A stretch of DNA of 64,000 bases from NCBI GenBank assembly GCA_944319885.1, contig CALUFC010000008.1:25504-89503 (forward strand). The letters run 5' to 3'. The notes under the pieces are model-generated. The model saw only the letters and a list, made by a program, of their open reading frames with translations. It made no database searches and was not told where the DNA came from. Below, piece by piece: positions 7,330 through 16,344 of this stretch (the stretch's first letter is position 1; each line of letters begins with the position of its first letter). Position numbers and translations under genes: made by a program. This stretch comes from an uncultured Coriobacteriaceae bacterium. Its GTDB lineage: Bacteria; Actinomycetota; Coriobacteriia; Coriobacteriales; Coriobacteriaceae.

Positions 7330-7599
7330 CTAAGCCAGTTTTCCAGAGCGCAAACGCCGGTCATCTTCCTGATCAAGACGCTCACCGAGCCATAATTTCA
7401 TGAGCGATTGGCGCGTTACACCGTATTGCGCAGCGTAGAAGTCGAGCCGCGAGATCATAGTCTCAACCATATCGATTCCAACACGCCGCTGATTCCGCCC
7501 TGGCTGCTCGATGGATGACATATCGATATAAGGAGTCATATCGACACCCTCGTCTACCATGCGATCGATATCGGAAGCGCTAGGCATTTTTGCGGTCAT
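7330..7599 (-). CDS. brnA: BrnA-type antitoxin
   Basis: The 89-residue protein starts MTAKMPSASDIDRMVDEG and ends with VGIDMVETMISRLDFYAAQY, then GVTRQSLMKLWLGERLD. This is the ribbon-helix-helix DNA-binding C-terminus typical of BrnA, which neutralises the BrnT ribonuclease and represses the operon. GGAG lies 7 bases before the ATG at 7599. The ATG overlaps the stop of the brnT frame (ATGA), the usual brnTA arrangement. The open frame can be read as a BrnT-BrnA fusion only because brnT carries a frameshift. The antitoxin itself looks intact. Confidence 0.82.
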   Translation of the reverse strand: MTAKMPSASDIDRMVDEGVDMTPYIDMSSIEQPGRNQRRVGIDMVETMISRLDFYAAQYGVTRQSLMKLWLGERLDQEDDRRLRSGKLA

Positions 7600-7845
7600 A
7601 TAGACTCCTCTCCCGCTTGGTTGCGCGTCGGACAGAAATGATGCGAATGAACAGTCCTCGTCTGATAAACACCCCAAACCATGTTGAAGCGCAAGAACAC
7701 CATATCGTTGCTCGCCAGTATGCATCAATTTGAACTCAAGACGATTGTCATCACTCCAAAGCGCCTGAGCCTCTCTGAAATCAATTCCGTGCTTCTCCAA
7801 GTTCCTCAAACTTTTGTTGCAATCAAATGTGAACAACATTGGCAT
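7596..7845 (-). pseudogene. brnT: BrnT-type toxin, frameshifted
   Basis: Translation from the ATG at 7845 gives FTFDCNKSLRNLEKHGIDFR, EAQALWSDDNRLEF and GEQRYGVLA, a good BrnT N-terminus. After about 7695 the BrnT-like reading moves to another frame (RFNMVWGVYQTR ... CPTRNQAGEES), which ends in a TGA at 7596-7598 overlapping the brnA ATG. A single indel near 7690-7700 explains this. The overlap with brnA strongly suggests the second frame was the original one. The toxin is therefore probably dead while its antitoxin survives. A sequencing error is the alternative. Confidence 0.7.
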
Positions 7846-8126
7846 CAGCTCACATATTATTGTACGCTTTTTGAACTGTTTTTAAACAGCATTTACTATC
7901 AAATCGTCCTCCGAACATCCACTATCTCCTTTCGACCGCGATGAGGCTTCAACTATCGCAGGCCATTCAAACAGGATTTCGTGGATTTCAAACAAGGAGT
8001 TGCTAGAAATTAAACAACGTGATTATAGGAATCTAACACCGCTGGTAGAACAGCTATTACACGGCATAAATCACTATGCGAAGCCCAATTTCAGTTACAT
8101 TATTCACGCAATAAGCATGTTTTCAG
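7846..8126. other. Intergenic region: brnTA promoter side, otherwise no gene seen
   Basis: The left 60 bases hold the brnTA promoter and palindrome. The remaining ~220 bases are AT-rich compared with the surroundings and hold no convincing ORF, terminator or RNA gene. Low GC marks the right boundary of the accessory region. Confidence 0.4.
7862..7892 (-). promoter_or_regulatory. brnTA promoter with palindromic operator
   Basis: On the minus strand TTTAAA, 16 bases, then TACAAT form a plausible promoter ahead of the toxin start. A 14-bp palindrome CTGTTTTTAAACAG (7876-7889) covers the -35. BrnA proteins autorepress by binding such inverted repeats, so this is the likely operator. Confidence 0.5.
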
Positions 8127-8579
8127 CTACGCAGACTCCCCCGGGATCTGGATGTCCACGTCGAGCTTGATCTCGGGAACGCGTGCGAGGTCTGCCAGGG
8201 TCACGCCGTCAACGTAACGCTCGATCACCTGGTCGAGACCGGTCCAAAACTTCACGGTGGAACACAAATCGGCGCGCGAGCAGTCACCGCCTAGCCCCTC
8301 GCAGGCAACCGGGGCCGTGGTGCCCTCCGCCACGCGCAGGATGTCGCCGGCGCGAATCTCATCGGCCGGGCGCGCGAGCGTGTAGCCGCCGCCCTTGCCG
8401 CGCACGCTGCGCAAATATCCCGCCTTCACCAGCGGCCTCACCAGCTGCTCGAGATACTTGAGCGAGATATCCTCGCGCTCTGCCACCTCACGCAGGGCCA
8501 CCTTGCCCTCGTCGTCACCGAAGGCCGCAATGTAGATCATGAGGCGAAGCGCGTAGCGCCCCTTGGACGATATGAGCAC
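8127..8579 (-). CDS. Rrf2-family iron-sulfur-responsive regulator (IscR/SufR-like)
   Basis: The 150-residue protein starts MLISSKGRYALRLMIYIAAF, the typical Rrf2 opening. It has a winged helix (ISLKYLEQLVRPLVKAGYL, SVRGKGGGYTLARP) and three cysteines in CEGLGGDCSRADLC, spaced like the [2Fe-2S] ligands of IscR. Such proteins sense cluster supply and repress the biogenesis operon when clusters are plentiful. It is divergent from sufC with a 212-bp shared gap containing repeated operator-like sequence. Role as the suf regulator is inferred from domain and position. Confidence 0.88.
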   Translation of the reverse strand: MLISSKGRYALRLMIYIAAFGDDEGKVALREVAEREDISLKYLEQLVRPLVKAGYLRSVRGKGGGYTLARPADEIRAGDILRVAEGTTAPVACEGLGGDCSRADLCSTVKFWTGLDQVIERYVDGVTLADLARVPEIKLDVDIQIPGESA

Positions 8580-8673
8580 GCTACCTCCTCACGAGGGCTG
8601 GCGAAACAGACTCCACGAACCACGCGGCACCGGCTACGAGCCGCGGGCCGCGAAACGTTCGCTAAATTATAGT

Positions 8674-8729
8674 GGATTACTCGGATTAAAGCTTGACTTC
8701 ATCGCCGTTCACTTTATCTTTATTCCGAG
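8674..8729 (+). promoter_or_regulatory. suf operon promoter with paired Rrf2 operator-like sites
   Basis: TTGACT (8693-8698), 16 bases, then TATCTT (8715-8720) form a good promoter toward sufC. TTTAATCCGAG lies on the minus strand (ending at 8690) just upstream of the -35. TTTATTCCGAG is at 8719-8729 over the start-site region. The two share TTTAWTCCGAG in opposite orientation and flank the promoter, as expected for a repressor acting on both divergent genes. Confidence 0.55.
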
Positions 8730-8791
8730 AGAAATAATAGGGTTTCAATACGGCCGCCGCAAGGCCGAACCCTCTGGCAGGAAGGCATCGT

Positions 8792-9616
<825 letters not shown>

Positions 9617-9625
9617 GAGCGACCT

Positions 9626-11038
9626 ATGGCAAAGCAGCGCACCGAGGTCGCGGACATCGACCGCAGCCTCTACGACATCATCGACTCCGAGGAGGGCTTC
9701 GAGGCGCTCGACGCCGGCCTCACGCCCGACATCGTCGAGGAGATCAGCCGCCGCAAGGACGAGCCGGCATGGATGCTCGAGTTTCGTCTGAAGTCGCTCG
9801 AGATCTACAACCGCTTCCCCAACCCCACCTGGGGCCCGGCCATCGACGGTCTCGACATGAACAACATCGTTACCTACGTGAAGCCCAACACCGATCAAAG
9901 CGCCACGTGGGACGAGGTCCCCGACGACATCAAAAACACCTTCGAGCGCTTAGGCATCCCCGAGGCAGAGCGGAGCTATCTCGCCGGCGTGGGCGCGCAG
10001 TACGACTCGGAGCTCGTGTATCACAACATGCAGGACACCGCCGCGCAGATGGGCATCGTCTACTCCGGCATCGAGGAGGCGCTCCACGAGCCGAAATGGG
10101 AGGCGCTCATCCGCGAGAAGTTCATGACGCTCATCCCGCCCACGGACCACAAGTTCGCGGCGCTGCACGGCGCGGTGTGGAGCGGTGGCTCGTTTGTCTA
10201 CGTGCCCGCCGGCACCAAGCTCGACTTCCCGTTGCAGAGCTACTTCCGCCTGAACGCGCGCGGCGCGGGCCAGTTCGAGCACACGCTCATCATTGTGGAA
10301 GACGATGCCGATCTCCACTTCATCGAGGGCTGCTCGGCACCCAAGTACAACGTAGCCAACCTCCACGCCGGCGCGGTGGAGCTCTTCGTGGGCAAGCGCG
10401 CGCACCTGCGCTACTCCACGATCGAGAACTGGTCCAAGAACATGTACAACCTGAACACCAAGCGCGCGCGTGTGGACGAGGAAGGCGAGATCGAGTGGGT
10501 CTCGGGCTCGTTCGGCAGCCACGTGGGCTACCTCTATCCCATGAGCGTGCTGGCCGGGCGCAAAAGCCGCTCGAGCTTCACGGGCATCACGTTTGCCGGC
10601 GCGGGCCAGAATCTCGACACCGGCTGCAAGGTGGTGCTAAACGCCCCCGACACGAGCGCCACGGTTGAGACCAAGGGCATCTCCAAGGGCGGCGGCGTGC
10701 AGACGTTCCGCAGCTCGGTGGTGGTGACGCCGCGCGCGGAGAACGCCGCGGTGAGCGTGAGCTGCCAGTCGCTCATGCTCGATGACGAGAGTCGCTCGGA
10801 CACCATTCCCGCGATGGACATCCGCGCCAAAAACGTCGACGTGGGCCACGAGGCAACGATCGGCCGCATTGGCGACGACAAGGTCTTCTACCTCATGAGC
10901 CGCGGCATCCCCGAGGAGGAGGCCCGCGCCATGATTGTGAACGGCTTTGCGAACCCGGTGGCCAAGGAGCTGCCGCTGGAGTACGCCGTCGAGATGAACA
11001 ACCTCATCAAGCTCGAGATGGAAGGGGCGATTGGCTAG
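9626..11038 (+). CDS. sufB: SufB, Fe-S cluster scaffold subunit
   Basis: The 470-residue protein reads through the SufB signature: NPTWGPAIDGLDMNNIVTYV, the KFAALHGAVWSGGSFVYVPAG region, INGFANPVAKELPLEY-like C-terminus (here VNGFANPVAKELPLEYAVEM) and conserved GCSAPKYNVANLHAG. SufB accepts persulfide sulfur from SufS/SufU and forms the beta-helix scaffold with SufD. Length and motifs are full. The ATG at 9626 follows GGAGCGACCT. The stop is directly followed by the sufD ATG. Confidence 0.97.
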   Translation: MAKQRTEVADIDRSLYDIIDSEEGFEALDAGLTPDIVEEISRRKDEPAWMLEFRLKSLEIYNRFPNPTWGPAIDGLDMNNIVTYVKPNTDQSATWDEVPDDIKNTFERLGIPEAERSYLAGVGAQYDSELVYHNMQDTAAQMGIVYSGIEEALHEPKWEALIREKFMTLIPPTDHKFAALHGAVWSGGSFVYVPAGTKLDFPLQSYFRLNARGAGQFEHTLIIVEDDADLHFIEGCSAPKYNVANLHAGAVELFVGKRAHLRYSTIENWSKNMYNLNTKRARVDEEGEIEWVSGSFGSHVGYLYPMSVLAGRKSRSSFTGITFAGAGQNLDTGCKVVLNAPDTSATVETKGISKGGGVQTFRSSVVVTPRAENAAVSVSCQSLMLDDESRSDTIPAMDIRAKNVDVGHEATIGRIGDDKVFYLMSRGIPEEEARAMIVNGFANPVAKELPLEYAVEMNNLIKLEMEGAIG

Positions 11039-12292
11039 ATGGCTCAGACGCTCACCCATGTGAATGCCATGCCCGCCCCCACCTGGGGCTGGCTCAAGAT
11101 GAACGAGACCACGCTCGAGATTCCCGAGGGCCTGCAGCCTGCGGGCGCCGCGGCGGTCGAGGTCGAGCTCGAGGGCGCGCATCCCGGCGATGCCGACGCC
11201 TTCACCGCAGCGCTTACGCGCTTGGAGGCCGCCACGCGCCATCTGCGCCGCGCCTCGGCACCCGGCGACGCCGCCGACCGCGAGCGCCTGGCAGATGCCG
11301 ACGAGGCGCTCGACGTTCCCGCGCTCTCCGGCTACCAAACCTGGGCCGTTGCCACGGAGGAGGCGTACGCCCCCGAGCAGGCCTTCGAGACCGGCATGGG
11401 CGAGGATGCCTATCGCTTCCTGCGTGAGATGGCGGGTGCCACCCGTGTCATCGAAGCCCCTGCGGGCGCGCAGGCGCGCGTGACCGTATCTGTCACCGGC
11501 GCCGATGCCGCGGTTGCCGTGGCCTCGACCGACGTGGTGGCACACGCCGGCAGCGAGCTTACCGTGGTGATCGCGCTCGATGCGCCCGCCGAGGGCACGG
11601 GCCTCGTGGGCTCAGCGCTGCGCCTCGTGGCAGAAGCGGGCGCGCGCGTGGACGTTGTCTGCGTGCAAACCGCTGGCGACGGCTACATCGCGCTCGACGA
11701 CTCCGGCTTCTTCGTGGCCGACGATGCCCGCGTGAACGTACGCCATGTGGTGCTGGGCGCAGGCCGCTCCCTCACGGGCCTTGCCAGTGAGCTCGCCGGC
11801 GACCGCGCCCGCATGGACGTCGACACAAGTTACCTCGGTGCACGCGAGCAGCAGCGCGACTTCAACTACGAGCTGCGCCATCGCGGCCGCAACACACATA
11901 GCGACCTTTCCGCCAACGGCGTGCTCGCCGGCGCGAGCGAAAAGATCCTGCGCGGCACGATCGACCTCGTGCACGGCTGCAAAGGCTCCACGGGCTCGGA
12001 AAACGAGACCGTGCTGCTGGCCGACGAGCGCGTGAAGAACAAAACCGTGCCCATCATTCTGTGCGACGAGGACGATGTCGCCGGCAACCACGGCGCCACC
12101 ATCGGCCATGTCCGCCCCGACCAGCTCTTCTACCTCATGTGCCGCGGCATCTCCGCCGAGGCAGCGGAGGGGCTGTTTATCCGCGCCAAACTCGAGGACG
12201 CCTGGCTTGCGGCACCCAACGAGCGCATCCGCGCTGGCATCGAGCGTCTGGGCGGCGCGCTGTTCGATGACTTCGAGGAGGAGATCGCATGA
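11039..12292 (+). CDS. sufD: SufD, partner subunit of the SUF scaffold
   Basis: The 417-residue protein ends with the SufBD core signature: LRHRGRNTHSDLSANGVLAG, then GCKGSTGSENETVLLADE, EDDVAGNHGATIGHVRPDQL and FYLMCRGIS. SufD pairs with SufB and is needed for iron entry to the scaffold. The N-terminal ~200 residues are more variable, as usual. It begins immediately after the sufB stop and its end overlaps the sufS start by 4 bases (ATGA), so the genes are translationally coupled. Confidence 0.95.
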   Translation: MAQTLTHVNAMPAPTWGWLKMNETTLEIPEGLQPAGAAAVEVELEGAHPGDADAFTAALTRLEAATRHLRRASAPGDAADRERLADADEALDVPALSGYQTWAVATEEAYAPEQAFETGMGEDAYRFLREMAGATRVIEAPAGAQARVTVSVTGADAAVAVASTDVVAHAGSELTVVIALDAPAEGTGLVGSALRLVAEAGARVDVVCVQTAGDGYIALDDSGFFVADDARVNVRHVVLGAGRSLTGLASELAGDRARMDVDTSYLGAREQQRDFNYELRHRGRNTHSDLSANGVLAGASEKILRGTIDLVHGCKGSTGSENETVLLADERVKNKTVPIILCDEDDVAGNHGATIGHVRPDQLFYLMCRGISAEAAEGLFIRAKLEDAWLAAPNERIRAGIERLGGALFDDFEEEIA

Positions 12293-13629
12293 TCGACACC
12301 GAGTCCGTCTCCTGCGAGACCTGCACCGCGCCCACGCCGGGCATGATCGATGCCTCCGACGAGGCCTCGCGCGCCTGGCCGCGCGTGGATATCGACGCCA
12401 ACCCCTACAAGGAGGCGTTCCCACTCTTTGCCGAGCGCCCCGACATCGCGTTTCTCGACAGCGCCGCCACCGCGCAGCGCCCCTCCTGCGTACTCGACGC
12501 GCAGAAGCGCTTCTACGAGACCATGAACGCCAATCCCCTGCGCGGCCTGTACTCGCTCTCCGTCGAGGCAACCGAGGCCATCGCCGGCGTGCGCGCGCAG
12601 ATCGCACGGCTCATCGGCGCGGTGGATGAGCGCGACCGCGCTCAGGCGTCCGAGATCGTCTTCACACGCAACACAAGCGAGGCGCTCAACCTCGTTGCGA
12701 AGGCGTTCGCCCCGGGCGTGCTCAAGCCCGGCGACGAGGTTGCCATCACCATCATGGAACACCACTCCAACCTCATCCCCTGGCAGCAGGCCTGCCGGGC
12801 CGCGGGTGCCACGCTCGTCTACCTCTACCCCACCAAGACTGGCGAGCTCACCGACGAGGAGATCGCTGCCAAGATTGGCCCCAAGACCAAGATCGTGGCG
12901 GCAACCATGGTCTCCAACGTGCTGGGCTGCCGCGTGCCGGTCGAGAAGCTCGGCCGCGCGGTGCATGCGCACGGCGGCTACCTTGTGGTCGATGCCGCGC
13001 AGAGCGTGCCGCATATGCCGGTTGACGTGCGTGAGATCGGTGCCGACTTCCTGGCGTTCTCGGCACACAAAGCGCTCGGTCCCATGGGCGTGGGCGTGCT
13101 GTGGGGACGCATGGAGCTGCTCGATGCCGCCGAGCCGTTCCTCACCGGCGGCGAGATGATCGACTCAGTAACCGAGCAGGATGCCGTCTGGGCGCCGGTA
13201 CCCGAGAAGTTCGAGGCGGGCACGCAGGACGCCGCAGGCATCTATGCCACCGGCGTGGCACTCGACTACCTTGTCAACGAGGTGGGCTACGACGCCATCC
13301 AGGCACGCGAACAGGCACTGGTGCACTACGCCATGAGCCGCATGGTCGAGCTGCCCTATGTTGAGATCTTGGGATCCATCTACTGGGACCGTCATCACGG
13401 TGTTATCAGCTTCAACGTGCGCGGCATCCATCCGCACGACGTCGCGAGCATCCTTGATATGGATGGCGTCTGCATTCGCGCCGGCCACCACTGCGCCCAG
13501 CCGCTGCTGGCGTGGATGGAGTGCGAGAATCTCGCCTGCTGCCGCGCGAGCCTCGCCTTCTACAACGATCGCGCCGACATCGACCGCTTCATCGAGGGTC
13601 TCGAAAACGTCTGGAACACCTTCCATTAG
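12289..13629 (+). CDS. sufS: SufS-type cysteine desulfurase
   Basis: The 446-residue PLP enzyme has SAHKALGPMGVG with the PLP lysine K261 and the catalytic cysteine C402 in RAGHHCAQP, typical of group II (SufS/CsdA) desulfurases. It takes sulfur from L-cysteine as an enzyme persulfide for the SufBCD scaffold, with SufU as the likely transfer partner. The first ~35 residues (MIDTESVSCETCTAPTPGMI) are extra compared with family members that begin near DIDANPYKEAFP. An internal start cannot be excluded, but the ATGA overlap with sufD favours 12289. Confidence 0.95.
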   Translation: MIDTESVSCETCTAPTPGMIDASDEASRAWPRVDIDANPYKEAFPLFAERPDIAFLDSAATAQRPSCVLDAQKRFYETMNANPLRGLYSLSVEATEAIAGVRAQIARLIGAVDERDRAQASEIVFTRNTSEALNLVAKAFAPGVLKPGDEVAITIMEHHSNLIPWQQACRAAGATLVYLYPTKTGELTDEEIAAKIGPKTKIVAATMVSNVLGCRVPVEKLGRAVHAHGGYLVVDAAQSVPHMPVDVREIGADFLAFSAHKALGPMGVGVLWGRMELLDAAEPFLTGGEMIDSVTEQDAVWAPVPEKFEAGTQDAAGIYATGVALDYLVNEVGYDAIQAREQALVHYAMSRMVELPYVEILGSIYWDRHHGVISFNVRGIHPHDVASILDMDGVCIRAGHHCAQPLLAWMECENLACCRASLAFYNDRADIDRFIEGLENVWNTFH

Positions 13630-13635
13630 CAACAA

Positions 13636-13683
13636 GGGGACGGGCTGAATCTTGTCACGCGCGACAACGTTCAGCCCGTCCCC
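13636..13683 (+). other. Long hairpin between sufS and sufU
   Basis: A perfect 14-bp stem, GGGGACGGGCTGAA (13636-13649) with TTCAGCCCGTCCCC (13670-13683), encloses a second TTGTC/GACAA stem with an ACGCGC loop. There is no T-run, so it is not a standard terminator. It lies between genes of one operon and may act as an RNA processing or stability element, or be an extragenic palindrome. Confidence 0.8.
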
Positions 13684-13707
13684 AATCCATCACGAGGAGC
13701 ATCTCCC

Positions 13708-14142
13708 ATGGCCAACATCTACAGCTCGACCACCTTCATGGAGCACAACTCGCATCCCGATTACAAATACGAGATGGACGCGCCCACGCATAGCCACGAG
13801 GGCATCAACCCCAGCTGCGGCGACGAGCTCACGCTCCAGCTGCGCGTGGAGGACGGCGTCATCGAGGAGGCGAGCTTCACCGGCCACGGATGCGCCATCT
13901 CGCAGGCATCGGCCGATATCATGGCAGAGCTCATCACCGAAGAGACCGTCGAGGAGGCCCGCCGGCTCGCAGGGCTCTTCCTCGCCATGATTCGTGGCGA
14001 GGAGCTCTCTGAGGAGGATTACGAAGACCTCGACGAAGCCGCCCAGCTCAAGGACATCTCCCACATGCCCGCGCGCGTCAAATGCGCCGAGCTCGCCTGG
14101 CGCACCCTCGACGGTATGCTGGAGGGCGAGCCGAGCGCGTAA
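13708..14142 (+). CDS. sufU: SufU, zinc-dependent sulfur transfer protein
   Basis: The 144-residue protein has NPSCGDELTLQLRVEDGVIE, GHGCAISQASADIMAEL and ARVKCAELAW. These supply the three cysteines of the NifU-N/SufU fold. In Gram-positive bacteria SufU accepts persulfide from SufS and passes it to SufB. Its place after sufS supports that role. It follows the sufS-sufU hairpin by 24 bases with GAGGAG upstream of the ATG. Confidence 0.94.
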   Translation: MANIYSSTTFMEHNSHPDYKYEMDAPTHSHEGINPSCGDELTLQLRVEDGVIEEASFTGHGCAISQASADIMAELITEETVEEARRLAGLFLAMIRGEELSEEDYEDLDEAAQLKDISHMPARVKCAELAWRTLDGMLEGEPSA

Positions 14143-14435
14143 CCGCCCGCGCAAAACAAACACCCCCTATCGCGTTTTTCACGCACGCAATGGTGTAACC
14201 GATGTCAGCCGACCAGACCCCTATTTCGCGCTATTTTTTCCTGCGGAAACGATGATGGACCAAGGGCTCTCCACAGCACCTCGGTCTCAAACCCTTGCGT
14301 GCGTGCATTTCTTTGCAATGACCACGAAACCCAGCGGCTTCTGCCGCTATTTCGCGGTAGAATGATGGTGCATGTCAGGTTCGGCTGGCTATCTTCGCAT
14401 GGCTCGCCGATGAGAAACCAACAGAGAGGAGAGGC
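14143..14435. other. Intergenic region after the suf operon
   Basis: I see no gene, RNA gene or clear terminator. The last ~100 bases likely hold the promoter of the following operon. The strong AGAGAGGAGAGGC just before 14436 is its ribosome binding site. Confidence 0.4.
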
Positions 14436-15170
14436 ATGCAGTACACAGCAGAAGTGGAGAACATGTGCCCCGTTGCCAAGGGCGCATACCACGGTCCCGC
14501 ACCCATCCCCGAGGAGGGCAAGTGGGTCCAGGCCAAGGAGATCAAGGACATCTCCGGTCTTACGCACGGTGTTGGCTGGTGCGCACCTCAGCAGGGCGCG
14601 TGCAAGCTCACGCTCAACGTCAAGGACGGCGTCATCGAGGAGTGCCTCGTTGAGACCCTCGGCTGCTCGGGCATGACCCATTCCGCCGCCATGGCCTCCG
14701 AGATCCTTCCCGGCAAGACCATCCTTGAGGCCCTCAACACCGACCTCGTGTGCGACGCCATCAACGTCGCCATGCGCGAGATCTTCCTGCAGATCGTCTA
14801 CGGTCGCAGCCAGACCGCGTTCTCCGAGGGCGGCCTGCCTGTCGGCTCCTCCCTCGACGACCTTGGCAAGGGCCTGCGTTCGCAGATCGGCACCATGTTC
14901 GGCACCAAGCTCAAGGGCGCTCGTTACCTCGAGCTCGCTCAGGGTTACGTCACCCGCATGGCGCTCAACGACAAGAACGAGATCATCGCGTTCGAGTTCC
15001 TGAACCTCGGCAAGTTCACCGACGCCCTCAAGAAGGGTGTTTCGCCCGAGGACGCCATCGCCGGCGCCATGGGCCACTATGGTCAGTGGGAGGCCGCTGC
15101 CAAGTACATCGACCCCCGAACCGATGAAGAGACCCACACCGTTGAGTCCGTCTTCCCGGTTCACGAGTAG
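14436..15170 (+). CDS. IscU/NifU-N-like iron-sulfur scaffold homologue paired with GGGtGRT protein
   Basis: The 244-residue protein contains GACKLTLNVKDGVIEECLVE, then TLGCSGMTHSAAMASEI, which aligns by eye with the SufU segment LTLQLRVEDGVIEE...GCAISQASADIMAE of this window. Its cysteines (MCPV, GWC, GAC, ECL, LGC, LVC) fit a metal or cluster site. A C-terminal half of ~130 residues is not part of SufU. It is annotated in relatives as an Fe-S cluster assembly scaffold-like protein next to a GGGtGRT gene. The codon use looks highly biased and the ribosome binding site is strong, so expression is probably high. The reaction is unknown. Confidence 0.8.
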   Translation: MQYTAEVENMCPVAKGAYHGPAPIPEEGKWVQAKEIKDISGLTHGVGWCAPQQGACKLTLNVKDGVIEECLVETLGCSGMTHSAAMASEILPGKTILEALNTDLVCDAINVAMREIFLQIVYGRSQTAFSEGGLPVGSSLDDLGKGLRSQIGTMFGTKLKGARYLELAQGYVTRMALNDKNEIIAFEFLNLGKFTDALKKGVSPEDAIAGAMGHYGQWEAAAKYIDPRTDEETHTVESVFPVHE

Positions 15171-15190
15171 AGAAAGGGAGGGAACGAATC

Positions 15191-16195
15191 ATGGCTGTAA
15201 GCTTCGAAGGTTACGAGCGCCGCATCGAGAAGATCAACGCGTGCCTCGCTGAGAACGGCATCTCCTCCCTCGAGGAGGCCCTTGAGATCTGCCAGGCTAA
15301 GGGCATCGACCCCCGCAGCATCGTCGAGGACGTCCAGTCCATCGCGTTCGAGAACGCCAAGTGGGCCTATACCCTGGGTTGCGCGCTTGCCATCAAGAAG
15401 GGCGCCAAGAGCGCTTCCGAGGCTGCCGCGATCATCGGCGAGGGCCTGCAGGCCTTCTGCGTGCCCGGCTCTGTTGCCGAGGACCGCAAGGTTGGTCTTG
15501 GCCACGGCAACCTGGGCTCCATGCTTCTCGGTGACGACACCGAGTGCTTCGCGTTCCTCGCTGGCCACGAGTCCTTCGCGGCCGCTGAGGGCGCCATCGG
15601 CATCGCGATGAACGCCAACAAGGCCCGCAAGAAGCCGCTGCGCGTTATCCTGAACGGCCTTGGTAAGGACGCCGCCCAGATCATCGCCCGCATCAACGGC
15701 TTCACCTACGTGAAGACCCAGTTCGACTACTTCACGAGCGAGCTCAAGGTCGTGGAGACCATCCCGTACTCCGACGGCCCGCGCGCCGAGGTCAACTGCT
15801 ACGGCGCCGACGACGTCCGCGAGGGCGTTGCCATCATGTGGCACGAGAACGTCGACATCTCGATCACGGGTAACTCCACCAACCCCACGCGCTTCCAGCA
15901 CCCCGTTGCGGGCACCTACTTCAAGGAGCGCGTGCTTGCCGGTAAGAAGTACTTCTCCGTCGCCTCCGGTGGCGGCACCGGCCGTACGCTCCACCCCGAC
16001 AACATGGCTGCCGGCCCCGCCTCCTACGGCATGACCGACACCATGGGCCGTATGCACTCCAGCGCCCAGTTCGCCGGCTCCTCCTCGGTGCCCGCGCACG
16101 TGGACATGATGGGCCTCATCGGCATGGGCAACAACCCCATGGTCGGTGCGACCGTCGCCTGCGCCGTTGCGGTCAACGCCGCGCTGAACGCGTAA
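15191..16195 (+). CDS. GGGtGRT family protein
   Basis: The 334-residue protein carries the family-defining SGGGTGRTLHPDN motif near residue 260, and AFCVPGSVAEDRKVGLGHGN and NPTRFQHPVAGTY blocks. The family is named after that motif and has no established function. It follows the IscU-like gene by 20 bases with AAAGGGAGGG before the ATG, and a strong terminator follows it, so the two form a bicistronic unit. Predicted cytoplasmic, with no membrane segment. Association with Fe-S proteins suggests a role in cluster or metal handling, which is inference. Confidence 0.88.
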   Translation: MAVSFEGYERRIEKINACLAENGISSLEEALEICQAKGIDPRSIVEDVQSIAFENAKWAYTLGCALAIKKGAKSASEAAAIIGEGLQAFCVPGSVAEDRKVGLGHGNLGSMLLGDDTECFAFLAGHESFAAAEGAIGIAMNANKARKKPLRVILNGLGKDAAQIIARINGFTYVKTQFDYFTSELKVVETIPYSDGPRAEVNCYGADDVREGVAIMWHENVDISITGNSTNPTRFQHPVAGTYFKERVLAGKKYFSVASGGGTGRTLHPDNMAAGPASYGMTDTMGRMHSSAQFAGSSSVPAHVDMMGLIGMGNNPMVGATVACAVAVNAALNA

Positions 16196-16233
16196 GCACG
16201 GTACTGCTGACGCTTTGCCATAGCGGCTCACTG

Positions 16234-16268
16234 CGCCGCCCGGGACCTCCGTCTCGGGCGGCGTTTTT
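16234..16268 (+). terminator. Intrinsic terminator of the GGGtGRT operon
   Basis: A 13-bp GC-rich stem (16234-16246 with 16251-16263, one G-U pair, CTCC loop) is followed by TTTTT at 16264-16268. Confidence 0.9.
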
Positions 16269-16344
16269 CACATGTGCCCGCATACACAGGCTGCGCGCCC
16301 GCTAAGCGCCCCTGTGCCCGCCACAGCCCTTGAGGACCGAAGCC

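Noticed and set aside
7330..7845. BrnT-BrnA fusion protein
   Set aside because: The continuous frame depends on a frameshift inside brnT; the ATGA overlap shows two genes.
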